A program made the position numbers and the translations under genes. 47,095 nt of DNA from assembly GCA_015478945.1 (NCBI GenBank), contig JABUQX010124314.1:1-47095 (forward strand). Reading direction: 5' to 3'. Below are positions 34,480 through 47,095 of the stretch, one piece after another (within the stretch, counting starts at the first letter, position 1; every line of letters starts with the position of its first letter). The notes under the pieces were generated by a model, which searched no databases, was not told the DNA's origin, and saw only the letters and a list, made by a program, of their open reading frames with translations. The stretch comes from Trachelipus rathkii (Eukaryota > Arthropoda > Malacostraca > Isopoda > Trachelipodidae).

Positions 34480-36220
34480 TTTCTCAGGACGTAAAACTGA
34501 ACGTACTGTTCTTCATTTTAGTCAAAATAAACAATATATAAGATCCTTAATAAAATTCTCTAAATCAGAGACTAAAAGACTTAATAAGAACTCAACTATA
34601 AAACATTTGCCACTCTCTCTCTTCAAAAAAAAGGAGAAATGAAACTGTTAATCCATTGTTCTTTTAAATTCACAAATAAAGAACTCTACTCATTTTTCTT
34701 TTCCGTAAAAAAGAAGATAGAATATTAATCAAAGTAATACGCACTAAGGTTAAAGAAAACACACCTCAGAAACAATCGTCACCAAAGGAAGTTCATTCCA
34801 CCAAAAGGTGAGGGGAAGTTGTCTCAGGTTGAGTATATGACCACCCCCACCTTTATACATTACAATACAGAGTGAGAGAGTAATTAATGAGTTAAACTCT
34901 GAATCTTCCTCTCATCCTAACCACCTTAAACATAGCTCTTTGAATGAAGAGTTATATGTCCCTCTGAGGAACAGGAGGACCCTATAACTATCGGGTATGA
35001 TCTCCCCTCTCCTCAAATAACACTTTTTTACCTCAAAGTAAGTCAAAAATTGACTTACAAAAGACCACCCTTGTCCGGGAACTTTGTGGAACGGACCTTA
35101 AACAAATTTTGATTAACCAAAGGGGGATAGGGTTTGAAGCCACTTATCAAATTCTATCTACCCCCGCTCTATTTTGTCAAACTGGTACTGTGGCAAAGTA
35201 CCTTCTCATATTTCTTGTATATAGCAGATTTTTTTTTGTATCTTTTTGTTCTTTTTGTTTGCTTTGGGGTTTCTGCACCCCCTCCTTAGTTTAAGTTGAG
35301 GATTAGTTAGTTTTAAAGTTATCTTTTGAAAAAATGTATTGTCTCGGCTGAGACTTTTGGGAACTCCCAATTTATTAAAAAATTTATTCTGAGGGTACTG
35401 AAAACATACCCCTTTGTCATTTAGTGGCTGCTTGTTGTGGGAAAATATTTTTGAGGCCTCCAATTCATTCAAAATATTTAATTTTTTTTAAAGTTCCAAA
35501 TTTGCAGAGTTACAACCACAGATGTGTGACATTGCAAGGGGGGGGGCAGTAGCTCTGTAAATAATGGCCGCACAACCAAAAATAGTACCAAATTTGTTCA
35601 TTTATAAATAATAATATCAAGTCATTTTGTGTCCACCTCCTGTTAACCCTGGAACAAAGAAATACAGAATACTGGACGGTCTCAATTTCTTCGCTGGAGA
35701 CTTTCTCAATCAGCACGTTTTTAAAAATAATTAAAAATAAAAATAAATACACAATTAATGGAAATTGACCGAAAACTCAATGAGGTTGATGAAGTACAAT
35801 CATCCTATTCATAAAATATTGAATTGAATCTAAATAGTAAAATAATACCAAACTAGACTATTGGGTGATAATCCCCCCCCCTCTTTAAAAATGGGATAAT
35901 GTAAACATTTTAAAAAATGAATGTAAATTAATATTAATAAACCAGATTCATAAACTCAAAATAACAAAGATCATTTGGAGAAACTCTCACTTAAAAATTT
36001 CCTCTTCCATACATAATGGAAAGTTTGTAAATAATAAATAGTATTCTCTACAGTAGAAATTTTCTTTATTTAAAACTTCACCTCCTCGTCAATGGTTTGT
36101 GTATTAAGCTTTAAATATATTATTCAAAATTCAAAAAATTAAAAATTTAATAAAATCATTTATTGGATAACTTCCGCAATATCATAGCATTTCCTCTTAG
36201 GAGAGAACTGATGTCATCTG
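34480..36220. other. AT-rich region, possible remnants only
   Basis: No family recognised. Two adjacent minus-strand open frames (35510-35752 and 35206-35472) read VNRRWTQNDLILLF and NKFFNKLGVPKSLSRDNTFF among others and have mixed residue use. A plus-strand frame of about 90 codons (about 35000-35294) overlaps the second. They could be fragments of a decayed mobile element or chance frames. Confidence 0.3.
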
Positions 36221-36291
36221 TTATTCCGTATTTACTCCTGCCCGGGCCAGCTGAAGGGCACACTTACATCGTGCTAATCCCATTTTCTCCA
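36221..36291 (-). CDS. Candidate short terminal exon, unknown
   Basis: After an acceptor-like AAAAAACAG on the minus strand one phase reads EKMGLARCKCALQLARAGVNTE and a stop at 36221. It is distinctly more GC-rich than its surroundings. A possible first exon (ATGGTGTGTGACGTCGCAGCT before GTAAGT, 36485-36505) lies on the same strand, but its phase with this piece was not settled. No family is recognised. Confidence 0.2.
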
Positions 36292-36509
36292 CTGTTTTTT
36301 TGTTTTTTTAAAAAATCCTCCCCCCTTTGAATTATAATCCCTCATTGCCTATATTAATGATTCTTCACGAAAGAAGAATCAATTTACGTCACCCTTAAGA
36401 ATTTCCTCCTTCCAAAGGCCCACCATTGTCCCAGCAACAACTGGCTAACCCACGCTCGGTCAAAAGCTGATATTCATTTGAACTTACAGCTGCGACGTCA
36501 CACACCATT

Positions 36510-38084
36510 AATTGTAAAAAACCACCGTTTGTCAAGACCAAACACCTAACAAAACAACTCAATGATCATCCCGTTAAAAATATCTAATGAAGCTATTTGA
36601 ACCATTCACACCAAACTGAATCCTATTAAATTTTCAATCCTTACTAAACAATAATCTATAATTGACTCTATTTCCAGAACAAGTTAAAATCGCGTTCGGT
36701 CCATTGTGACGTGGGTTATTAATAGATTCCAACAACGTTTTTAAACTGTGATTTGGGGCGAAAGCTCATGCAAGTTATTTCATTCTTGTCCTAATTACAG
36801 TTGACCGTGAATTTATAGTTTAGTGACAACAAAGGGTAAAGGTATATAACCATATTTGAAGTATAAGAGGAAAGTAATAAATTTGAAAGGAGTAAAAAGC
36901 CGTGTCAATAATTAAATTTAAAGAGCTGTCTTGGAAGTGGTAAAGTCCCTCTGGGAAGGAAAGTGAAGCGTCACGTTGATAAGAAATAGTAATAACCTAT
37001 GCAATATGATCTCCTTGAATAATCTAGAAATTGTTGCTGGTTTGAGAAATGGAATCATGGTACGGTTAACGTCACTGCAAGATACAACATATAACCCTCA
37101 AGCTATACAATGAAATAAACACCACCTTCCCTTGTTAAGTTTTTAGAAGGATGTTTTCTGAGATTTGAGTATGAGAATTGGAGTTCATTTTAATATATTG
37201 TTTAATTCACGTGCAGTGATGGGTTTCATTTTTAACTTTAATCATCCTCCTCCTCGGTAAAGTTGGTAATTTCGCATGAACGAATAAAGAGATAATCATA
37301 CATTATTTACTAATATTATTCGAATTTACATGAAAAACTTACGAATACCAAAAACTATATTATTTCTATCTGTTGATGCGTGTTTCCTTATAATTGGGTG
37401 TGGAAACAATTTAATGTTGTAAAAATTTTTTATTACGTATTATAACTTCTAACTACTTATACCACTTATGTGGCCAGTAGTTAATAATAAGGGTGTGCAA
37501 ATGCCTTTTGGTATGTGAGAGCTATTGTGGAAATTTATTTTTATTGACCGGAATCTGTGATAATTGACATTAGACTCAACTTATTTACTTTTATTAATTA
37601 TAGTAAAAACATAACTATACTATGAATATTCTTAATAATCATTCTTTCATATAAAAACTTAAAATTTATTTAATAGAAAAATAATGTACCCTCTTATAAG
37701 TTAACTTTTGTTGAACTGAACCACTATAAGTAAAAATAAAAATACCGGTATCTACTGATAAAAGGCACTCATAGCGAGATAAATGATACCCCTTAATATA
37801 AGTGTAGGGCTATAAACCGCCCATGAACAAATTACACAATATTAATTCATTGTATAATAATTAAATAGTTAAGTAAGTCCCAGCTGTTGTGGAACCTCTG
37901 GGTTACCTGTTAAAACCGCCTAATAAAGTGGGAGTTAGGGGCGATGGAGTTAGCTCCACCCCGCCCCATATGCCATTTTTTGTCAATTTTCTCAACGGTA
38001 ATTCTTTCTTAACTATTAAATAAGTTTACCAAATCTACTTATAGTAAGGCAACCAATTTACATCCCTAAAAATATTGTATATAT
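36510..38084. other. No gene seen
   Basis: AT-rich, single-copy-looking DNA. One GC-richer patch (37925-37975, CTCCACCCCGCCCC) resembles the CTCCACCCC and CACCGCCCCC patches at 6992 and 7049. Confidence 0.4.
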
Positions 38085-38290
38085 TGCTGATATAATATAT
38101 TAATAATTAATTATATAAAATATATAATGATACGAGATATATAAATAATAGATTAATATAAATATATAAATATAGTAAAATATTAATTATAAATTAAAAA
38201 GGGATAGTATATATATAGGTTAAAATAATATAAATAATATATTATATATAAGATAATATAATATAATATATATATAATATATATTAGTAA
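38085..38290. repeat. AT-rich simple repeat
   Basis: ATATAT, AATATA and TAATAATT words, imperfect. Confidence 0.75.
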
Positions 38291-40944
38291 TATAATGAAA
38301 CCCTAAAATACTAAATAGTATGATACCACCCAGTACATAATATAAAATTCATATATATCTAGCGTAACCTACTAAACGTACAACGAAATGTAACTATACA
38401 CTCCAATATACTAAATGTTAATAGTAATTGATGAAACAATACACGCGTACCCGAGAGAAATAAATATACTAGTATATATAACAAAATAACATTTACATCA
38501 GAACCTATTACGCAATATATAGAAATATCCAACCAGTACATGATACAGTAAACGCGATTACATCATTTAAACAATTCCTATTTGGACCAAACAGTCCTTT
38601 AAGATAAATTTCAACATTAACCCTATAAATATATACTAAAGATATGAGGACTATTAATTTTGTTTGATAAAGTTCTGACATTGGAATATAAAGTAATATT
38701 TCTAGAGTAATAAACATAATAGTCACGCACCATACATGAAATAAATAGGCCTTCAATTGAAAGATTATACATCAATTATTGGAATTATAAGGCTAACAAA
38801 TGGAATGGTCCTTCTCCTCCTCTCATAACAACAGTGTTAGCTCCAACGAAAAGAGTGACGGATCGGTATGGGTTGATATTTAAATTGAGCACAACATCAT
38901 TGCCAAACACTTCACTTATATGTAATTATATAAATTTATTGACCTTTTCGAAAGAAACTGAATCAAATGCTTATTAATGACTGTCCTATTAATAGTCCCT
39001 AAAATTTTTACTATTATTCTGCAAAGTTTTATACTGGAATATATACTTTCACTAAAATCGTTAAATCCTAAAGAGAAATAAAAATTTTACAATCAAATTT
39101 AATCTAGCTAAAAATGAACACATTACAGAATCTGAAGAATGGGTATATTATGTTGAAAAATTGATAATAAACATCATTTAAATTAAAAAATTACATAATT
39201 ATTATGATAATTTTTTTCGGTAAAGGATAAAATATATATCCAGCTTGACAAACAAACGTGAATAATCAGTTGACCGAGAAGACCCGCATCAATAAAGAGT
39301 ACTTTACGATTATTAATTTATATAAAATAAATCCATTTTTTCTTCATTCAAATATAATATATTAAATAAATTTATTATAACACATTTTTAATAAATATAA
39401 TGTTGATACATAATTAATAGAAAATTATTTTCATTAAAAATTGAGCTTTAAAATTCTCTGTGCGTAAAGTCGATCAATGAATGTTAGTAGTCAAACACGT
39501 AACAGTTAGGCATCATTTTCTAAGTTGTAGACTATAAAAAACAGCAAGCGCAAAAAGGGAAAAAGCATATCTATATGCTTAATATTCTAGACTGCATACG
39601 AATTCAACAGTAATAGAACTCAAAGTGTTCCTCTTAAATTTGCATATCGATATTCGAACAGAATTGCATTCAAGATAGTTCATTTTATAATGTGGTTCCG
39701 TAAGTAGTTGTAATATTGTAACTGAGGCTTAATTTTCTCAAAACGAGCTATTCCCCCTTCATTTTTTTTAAGAGGTATTAAATCAACTCAGCATTTTTTG
39801 GAGGACGATAACATTACGCGACGTTTAAATTTGGAAGCTGGGAAATGTAAATTCTTAGTTAATTTTTTATAAAATTAAATACAACCAAACTTCATTAATT
39901 GATAAAACTTTCATTGCCGTTAAATAAATGGTTATCAATTCAGCGAAAAATATTTTGAACTGTAGCGAATGATCTGTCAAATTAATTATTAATAGCCTTT
40001 CACTGGACAACTATAGGAATTCCCCACTAAAATGATCAGAATACGTTGGTCACCCTTCTCTACCTATTAATCAGATATAGAAAAAAATATATGGAGTGCT
40101 TGCAGCTTTTTTGGATGTCGATTCATATGGTCATTATCTTGATTTAAGTGTTTTAATATTGTATCATCGAAGGATGCAGTCTATTCTTTCGCAATTGAAT
40201 TGCAGATTCTATTACAAAAGTAGTAGAAAAATAAGTCAAACTCGGAAAAAGTTAAGACACCTACGAAGTTGAATAAGGATACAATATTCGACTACATTTG
40301 GCTGTAAAGAAAATAAGATCAATCGTAAAGGTAAATGATGAAGCAAATTTTCCGATCGGAACTACGTTTTTTTGGTCTTTTAGTTTCCATCACTAAATGC
40401 CAAAAATTATAAATTGATGGCGGAGAGCAGAAATTCTCCCTATTTATATATATCGTTCTAATAGACTTTATCCTATGTCCAGGTTTAATTTGTAGGTGGT
40501 AGAATCATTCGAAGGGTTTTTGTTAACTTTCTTTTTAATGTATCTACCCTTCTTTCTCTTCGGTCGATAAAAGCTTTAAAAAGAATAATAGATTATTATG
40601 TCCACTAACACATTTTTTTTACAAAGCGTGCAAATTTGTATCCATACTGATTTTTAACTGTATTTATTTTTTTAAAACATTACAAATTTTTAAAAAAATC
40701 ACATTATCAAAACAAAGTAAAGTATATAACACGCGTTATGAAGGGGAAAATCAAGAAAAATAAAGATTATTGGGGAAAAATTGTTAATATAAGTTAAAGA
40801 AAAATAACTTAGAAAATTTTCAAACTCCAAAAATATTATATTACTAATGTCAGATAATAAAAAAGAATAAAAAAGTGTAGAAATAAAAGTAAGCAAATAA
40901 ACACACAAAAAAAGAAAAAGAATCGACAAAAAAACCAATTAAAA
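38291..40944. other. No gene seen
   Basis: AT-rich DNA with short minus-strand open frames (38359-38541, 38508-38756, 40699-40938) that show no domain and no shared splice logic. Confidence 0.4.
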
Positions 40945-41000
40945 ATGACGCTGTCTACAGAAATGCTTTCCGTATTAGTTGAAAAAGCTCCTCAAAGTGC
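40945..41000 (+). CDS. Possible first coding exon, unknown
   Basis: ATG in AAAAATGAC context, 18 codons reading MTLSTEMLSVLVEKAPQS, then GC/GTAAGT, a full-consensus donor. The residue mix is unlike the AT-rich surroundings. No second exon with the right phase was found downstream in the window, so either the intron is long or the frame is chance. Confidence 0.25.
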
Positions 41001-44000
41001 GTAAGTTAAGGAAATTAATGATTTTTCAAGAATTACGTCCATATTAAGAAGATCAAATATTATAAATAATCATATAATAGTAATCTTAAAAGATAGTAGA
41101 ACATTCCCACATTTTAATAAATATATGTAATTATGAGAAACCACTTACACTAAAAGAATAATGAACAAATGGGGGATGACGTCATCAATTAATATTATTA
41201 AATAATATTTGTTAATAAAAAAACAACCCAAAACAAAAAAAAAAATCAGGATCAAAAAACCACTAATAGGAAAAAAAAAATAATTAGTAGAAAAATACAT
41301 TAAATGTAATCGACATTACAAAAAGTATCTGGGTATAAGTCCACAAAAAATTCCGCAGACAAAACCAAATTGTTACCTACAACATGACTGACGTTTCGAT
41401 TGCCACAACAAATAAACCATTTATCCACATAGCCAAACTTTGCTATAAAGTTTTTTACAGACTATAATACTAGAATGATAATCTATAGACACATACTCAA
41501 AAAAAGAACTTTAAAACATTATGATAAAACTAAAACCACGTTTTTGACATTGTCAACAAACTACAAAAGTAACTATACTCATATTAAGCCTAAAATATAA
41601 AAATTCAATATAGTTTATCTTGTGAACTAAAACCAAATAAAAACTACTGTATAAAAAAAAGTGATCACCAGAATAGCCTGAATACAATTAATATAATACG
41701 TAGTATGAGAATAGTAACGCACAATATACAATTAGATATCTTTATAAACTGACTAAAAATTCAGAAAACAGATTCATTAAAACTATTGCAGAGGTATGAA
41801 TCACTATGGTTGATATAGTAGTTACCAATAATCTACCTCGCTAATAATTAGAATATCCTGATATTATGCACATTAGCCGCTACACTTCCGCAAAAGTATA
41901 CTCTAGGTAACTCAACTATTCGTACAATCTATCACGTACCATAGCGAGAAGTACTTTATCTGAGAATAGACGTTTTATAGATCGGTCCATTCACCGAAAT
42001 TGAAACATGACTCTCGGAACCTTAAATCATCATACTGAGAAGCCAATTAAAATTACATACAATTTAACAGATACGCAAATAAAATGCATATTTCATGCTA
42101 CGGACAGGACGTCTACCTAGCTTCTACTTTACAGTTAGTCTCGCTCTTCAAAGCGTAACTATTTGAAGCACTGTATAGTACCTCAAACGCCTCGGCGTAT
42201 AAGGTACGAATAGAGAGTTTAACACAACTGAACCCTTGGAACGCCCGCTAATAGGTCCTATCGTCACATACCAATATGCCATATGCGATTAAAAATAGTT
42301 TATTACCCTTATAGTGGATAGCTGTTTACTTATACCTCAGAGCGAGTATGTGTGATACTCAATTACATAACAGAAATACTCAAGAGTAGCTGAGAATTAC
42401 GAAAAAGTCCGCGTGAGAAACGCAAATTAGGCTTGGCCTGGGCGAAAAATACCTCTAATGCTGCAATATTGCGGTTAAGATAGCCACGGAAAACCTTACT
42501 GGAACACAAGCTAACAATTTGCAACTTTGTAGACGTATATAATTAGCTCTCGCCATAACGTCCTGCTGGCAGGCAGGCACAATAACCTCAAATAGCGTTG
42601 AACTTAAAGATTTGAAAAAATAATTAAAAATTTATATAAGCTGGATGTGTCTCTCGTAAATTCCCGCAACTTGTGAAGAAGGATAGATAGGTAGCCTCAT
42701 AGATCATCAACCATATAGTGGAATTTATATAAACTTAGGATGCTAAACGGCATAGCTATACAGTACATAATTTCTGTTGTCAACTACATTCCTTAATTAT
42801 TTTCGCATAAAATAAGGAAACTCGAATTGTATTAAGTTATAGGCAAAGATAAAAGCTGAATAACTAATATTTAAATAATTTAGATTGAATTAAAATAAAT
42901 TGAGTAACCATGATGAATTAACTGAGTTAACTTTTGATCAACTACATTCTCTCAGAGTAAAATTATTTTCGCATTGAGTAATGTTTAATTAATGACACTG
43001 AATGTATACGAATGCTTCAGTTAAGAGCAGTTTTCAATTCAACTACTTGTGATTATCGCTATGTGAATATTACAAGTTAGGCGGTTTTCTGTAGAAACTG
43101 ATGTTCTTCATCACTACAGACATTATAATACCGAGGAAATAAATAATTTATGCATTAATAGAAACCTTGATATATATTCAAATAAAGTGAAAGTATTCAA
43201 GATTATAAATACGAAATTATAATATTAATTAAAATTACTAAATGCTTAGAAATCTGTTATTGAGTATTCACAAATTATACAATAAATTTAAAATGGTATG
43301 AGTATTCAAGTATGAGTATTATTCTAAAAAAATTGGAAATATGTAACAATTTCTCTAGGTTCCCCAGAATAAGGCACGCTTGCATTGCAAAATTTAAGTA
43401 AACTATATAGTTAGGTATAAATGATGATATACGTGATACAATTAATAGTGAGTTTAACCCACTTACGTGGATGGCAGCAAATATTGTAGTCTTCAATTAA
43501 CCCTCGAAGGACAGTAATGGACTTACTTACCACTGTCTCATATTGATGATATATATAAATTTGTTATCAGTTTTTAAATTTATGCTTGTATTACAGATTT
43601 ATGCTTTGAAGTTTACAAACGATGCTTCATAGTAAACAAACAGTTACCACAAAACTAGGACACTAATGAATAACCTAATATAAAGAGGATAGATAAAAAC
43701 CTAACACATTTAGGCAAAACGGAAAACCTCCACGCGCTTAGAATAGCTTGAACATATTTGCGAAATAATATTATTATTTCACATACATAATATAATCATA
43801 AAGTATTGTTTTAGTTATGTTTTTATGATAATTATATACCAATTAATAATAATATTATTAATTATGATTAAATAAATATATAGTAAATATTATATTTATT
43901 TATTAAATTTATTTTTTTCAAATTATTAATAATTATTAACTTAAATCATTTAGTATTATTTATTAACCTCAATTTCATCAGCGGAATGTTCACGGCTATA

Positions 44001-47000
44001 CGCACAATTCACGCATCATATTACTGCTCTTATCTCATTATATTTAATCTATATATCAAATTATTTATTATATATAGTATCCGATACTATAAATTCATTC
44101 GTCTATAATTATTATCTCTCTATATTATTATCTCAATGCTAATTATTCATCACAATAACTATTAAGAAGAATATCACCCGTTCTCTATCTCCACTCTCAC
44201 TAATAATCTATTCGACAGATTATTGATATTCCTTCTCCTTAGTCATTACTCCGCGACTGATATAATCCATACTGATCCTATACTTCCTGATAAAATTATC
44301 CATTCTCCTGAATCGCTCTTGATAATTCCTGTCAAGAATTATCTAGGTCAAATATAGTACTCTAATGATCCTCTCCTGAACAATCCGCCTCATGCGCTGC
44401 GCAGTTTAACTATCCTAATTCATATCTATTGCTATTCGAAAATAAACTATGCGTAATAAGAAATGACTAATAGTTCACTATAGAAAGTTCTTAAAGCTTT
44501 AAGTGACTTAATTATATACATTATCCTACCATTATAATATTAAGTATTATCTGTATAGCGACGTTGAAATTCAGGAACAGAGGTACAAGTGCGCCTCGCG
44601 AAATCCCCTAGCTATTAATACAGAAGATATTGAATGAGTTTTTTTTCATCTTGTACAAACTCTGATTTCTGAGAAATATCAGATATTAATAAATATTCCC
44701 ATATACTCATTAGCAAATAGTGTGATTCAGTAAATAATAGATAATCGTATAGTCGTATAACTCAATCGGTAAAACTTCATAGAAAATAAAATAATAGCCG
44801 AATGAAAAAAATTGCCCCTACTAATTTCGAAAAACCCATATAATAATTGCACGACTAACCTACACTACATATAATATAAATACATAACAATAAAACAATC
44901 TCTCTCCGTGTGTTAAAGGGTATAAGAGCAATTATCAAAATGATAGTATATAGGATATAAGCTGATAGTGAGTTAAAAAAAATAAGATGGGTGGCAATAA
45001 AAATTAGTGAGCTATAAATCTAATAGATAACGGACTCATAATCTTTTGTATCGTTCTCCTCCTTAAATAAGATGTCATAACGATGAAATATCCTTACTCA
45101 TGGAAATTCCGTTTTTATTTTAATATGTGGACTATAATATTATACGAGGAGATTATTATATAAGGTAATAAATTATTACGACTGTAGTAATACTGAATAT
45201 AATGAATTATTAAGAGTCATCAAAATAAATCATTATGAAGTTCATTCTCAATAATTATCGAGTATGTAATATTGAAGATAATAAGGTATATATAATATAA
45301 ATAATAAATTAAATGTAATACTTCATATTATAATATATATAATTGAATTGTATGAAAGAACGAAACACAGCCGGTGGGTAGAGTAAAGGACGGAGCTGCC
45401 GATATGGTATAACCTCTAATAATGTTATTGTATTAACGTACTATCTATATCTTAGCTATAGAATATTAGTACTATATTTTTAACTATAGAAATGAAGATA
45501 TTAAAATAGTTGATAAATAAATATAATATATGGATAAATGAAGTGGTGTTATGTTAAATATAAGATCTATCTATAATATAGAATTATTCTTCTATACTTT
45601 ATTTCTTTATTCAATTAACTAATTTACTCTTCAACACTTTGATATTCTAAATTACCGAGATAGATAACTATCTTGGTTTTAATAATAAAATAATTATTGA
45701 AATAATAAATTTTATTCGTCTTGTCAGCAAAATATTATTCTTTGTTACAAACTTCCCAAATACATAAATCGAAGCTACGATAAAGGTTATAAATATACAG
45801 GTATACTCGAGCCAGAATATTTTGTTTGTGAAGGCTAGAGGAAAAAAATTGTGCAGATTTTTAGTAAATTCTTAGGTCTTGCATTAAGCTGCATAAGCAT
45901 GACCCTTATTAACCGAGCTCATTACACCACCAATAAAGAGAAAGTTATGAAGAGAAGGATTAATTTTCTAGAATAGACAAGTAGGGAAAAGATAACATAA
46001 ACTTAATTTAAACTCCTCGATAATATGTACCCTAGAAGCAATAATAATGTAGAATTAATCATAATAACCATTAGTGAGATACCTCTCGACAGGATATAAT
46101 AAAGTGGTAAGAGTCACAAAAAAACTGTAAAGTTAAATAGTGTCAAAAGGGTAAATCCAGTTTATGATAGACCGTAGTCATCGTTCTATAGGTAAATTGA
46201 TAGAATAACATTCGTATACTAATTTAATTAGATGTATACTATTCAATCATATTAGCTCTAACATATACTTCAACGTGGGATAAATTCACCAGTAGGCTAC
46301 TACTAAAATTCACAAGTTTGGGAAAAGATAGAGACTTAGGGTGATTTAAAGGGAGCACTCACATTCTCATAGGAATGAGTGTATAGAGAGAGAAAAATAG
46401 GAATAGGACACTAATATCATCTGAATAAGAGGATAAAATAAGAAGGACGATCTCTCCTCTCCATTAACATTATTATAGAGCAGACTCTAAGAGTGTATTA
46501 TTACTAACTATGGAGATATATCAAAGTGGAAAAATCGCTTGAAAGTATAAAGAAGTAATATTAAATATATGTCTCACAATGTGCATTCCCAAAATATGTG
46601 AAGTTGATAGATCACAATTCTGACTGGGAGCGTCATCCTTACAATATTGTAAGAAAGAATAATAAAGATTAGAATTCTCTCAAAGGTAGACACATAATTA
46701 ATAAAACAATACATACATAAGTGATATTTTGTAATCAACTCGCAGTGCATGGTATCTTACTCATTGAAGCGATATGACTCAATGACATTAGTGCGTGCAC
46801 GCACATATAGCGAAGGCTATTCTAACCCACTAAATAATGTAGTGGTCTAACTCGTTAAATTAAAGACAGAACTACTATCTCCACATATATTTTATAACAT
46901 CTGCATAGTAAATATCTTTAATCATTAATTGACTACCCACCGTATCTGCGCAAACAGACACATTCATAATCAATTAGTATTACCGCAGTGAGATACTTCT

Positions 47001-47095
47001 AAATACTCTTGGACTAGTTTTTAACTAGCGTATAAAGGAACACTCAATGAATTCTACTGCGTCCGCCTTTCCCGGGGGGGGGGTGTTGGTGTGGG
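41001..47095. other. AT-rich region, no gene seen
   Basis: A diverged direct repeat pair lies at about 42778-42830 and 42938-42990 ('caactacattc', then 'attattttcgcat'). AT-rich simple sequence occurs at 43765-43960 and 45100-45340. The last 30 bases hold a G10 run and TG-rich sequence, and look like a read end or poor-quality edge. No exon, tRNA or known repeat was recognised. Confidence 0.4.

Larger units (their letters stand above)
15525..34480 (+). repeat. 19-kb T-depleted block, ~8.2-kb higher-order repeat
   Basis: The plus strand is nearly free of T from 15525 to 34480, with sharp change at both ends. GA-rich tracts alternate with GC-rich spacers in a fixed order, and the order repeats after about 8.15-8.25 kb. 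Pairs include the CACATATGAGG word 16296 and 24427, CCCGCGG 16995 and 25131, GAAGCACAAAGA 17986 and 26159, GAGCAGACGTGCG 18154 and 26339, GCTCCAGACC 18828 and 27081, a CGCCCGCCG word before a G run 20098 and 28271, and the CGCATCC block 19418 and 27690. A third, shorter and more diverged copy starts near 31000 (ACCCGCGG at 32478, about 7.35 kb after the second). Between copies identity is poor outside the landmarks. The many minus-strand open frames exist because a strand with few A residues has few stop codons; I support no gene here. Confidence 0.75.

Noticed and set aside
34370..34642. Plus-strand frame with an Ala/Leu-rich start like a mitochondrial targeting peptide
   Set aside because: Its start lies in the GGTGCGG repeat block and the rest is Lys/Ser-rich AT-rich sequence without a domain.
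44740..44785. tRNA-like words (TCAATCGGTAAAAC)
   Set aside because: No acceptor stem, anticodon arm or T-loop GGTTCRA could be fitted.

Overview
The window is animal nuclear DNA, most likely arthropod. It has small exons with GT-AG or GC-AG borders, a (TTAGG)-like pentamer tract, a decayed Tc1/mariner-superfamily transposase of a type common in arthropods, and very large amounts of microsatellite and satellite. I cannot name the species. A crustacean such as a copepod would fit but is not shown. Nothing looks bacterial or viral, and most open reading frames are side effects of base composition.

Layout. 1-590: AT and CT simple repeats. 590-3540: about 20 copies of a ~145-bp satellite with a GGATCC-rich half and an AT-rich half. 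3540-6450: single-copy-looking DNA, CT/AT microsatellites, a ~270-bp tandem repeat and a 178-bp direct repeat pair. 6450-9155: a degenerate ~250-bp satellite, ended by AT repeats. 9730-12001: the only convincing gene region. It holds three minus-strand exons of an animal heme peroxidase (168 codons, no frameshift), a possible 3' end of another minus-strand gene at 9882-10437, and a weak plus-strand terminal exon at 9734-9844. 12006-12711: AT repeats. 12954-13927: a broken mariner-like transposase, minus strand. 14223-15525: AT and AAT repeats, a ~90-bp GGAACCGG-type element and a degenerate hammerhead-ribozyme-like fold, minus strand. 15525-34480: a 19-kb block almost without T on the plus strand. 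It is built of about 2.3 diverged copies of an ~8.2-kb higher-order unit in which GA tracts alternate with GC-rich spacers. 34480-47095: AT-rich DNA with only weak coding candidates.

The peroxidase exons carry the part of the domain with the distal arginine, the heme-ester glutamate and the proximal histidine. The exons for the start and end of the domain are not found, and the three introns next to the known exons are filled with an AT microsatellite, an (AAT)35 microsatellite and a TTAGG-like tract. The gene is therefore either split over long repeat-filled introns, truncated, or partly lost in assembly.

Quality differs along the window. The peroxidase exons are clean, while the satellite blocks look noisy, so divergence inside the repeats may be partly sequencing error.
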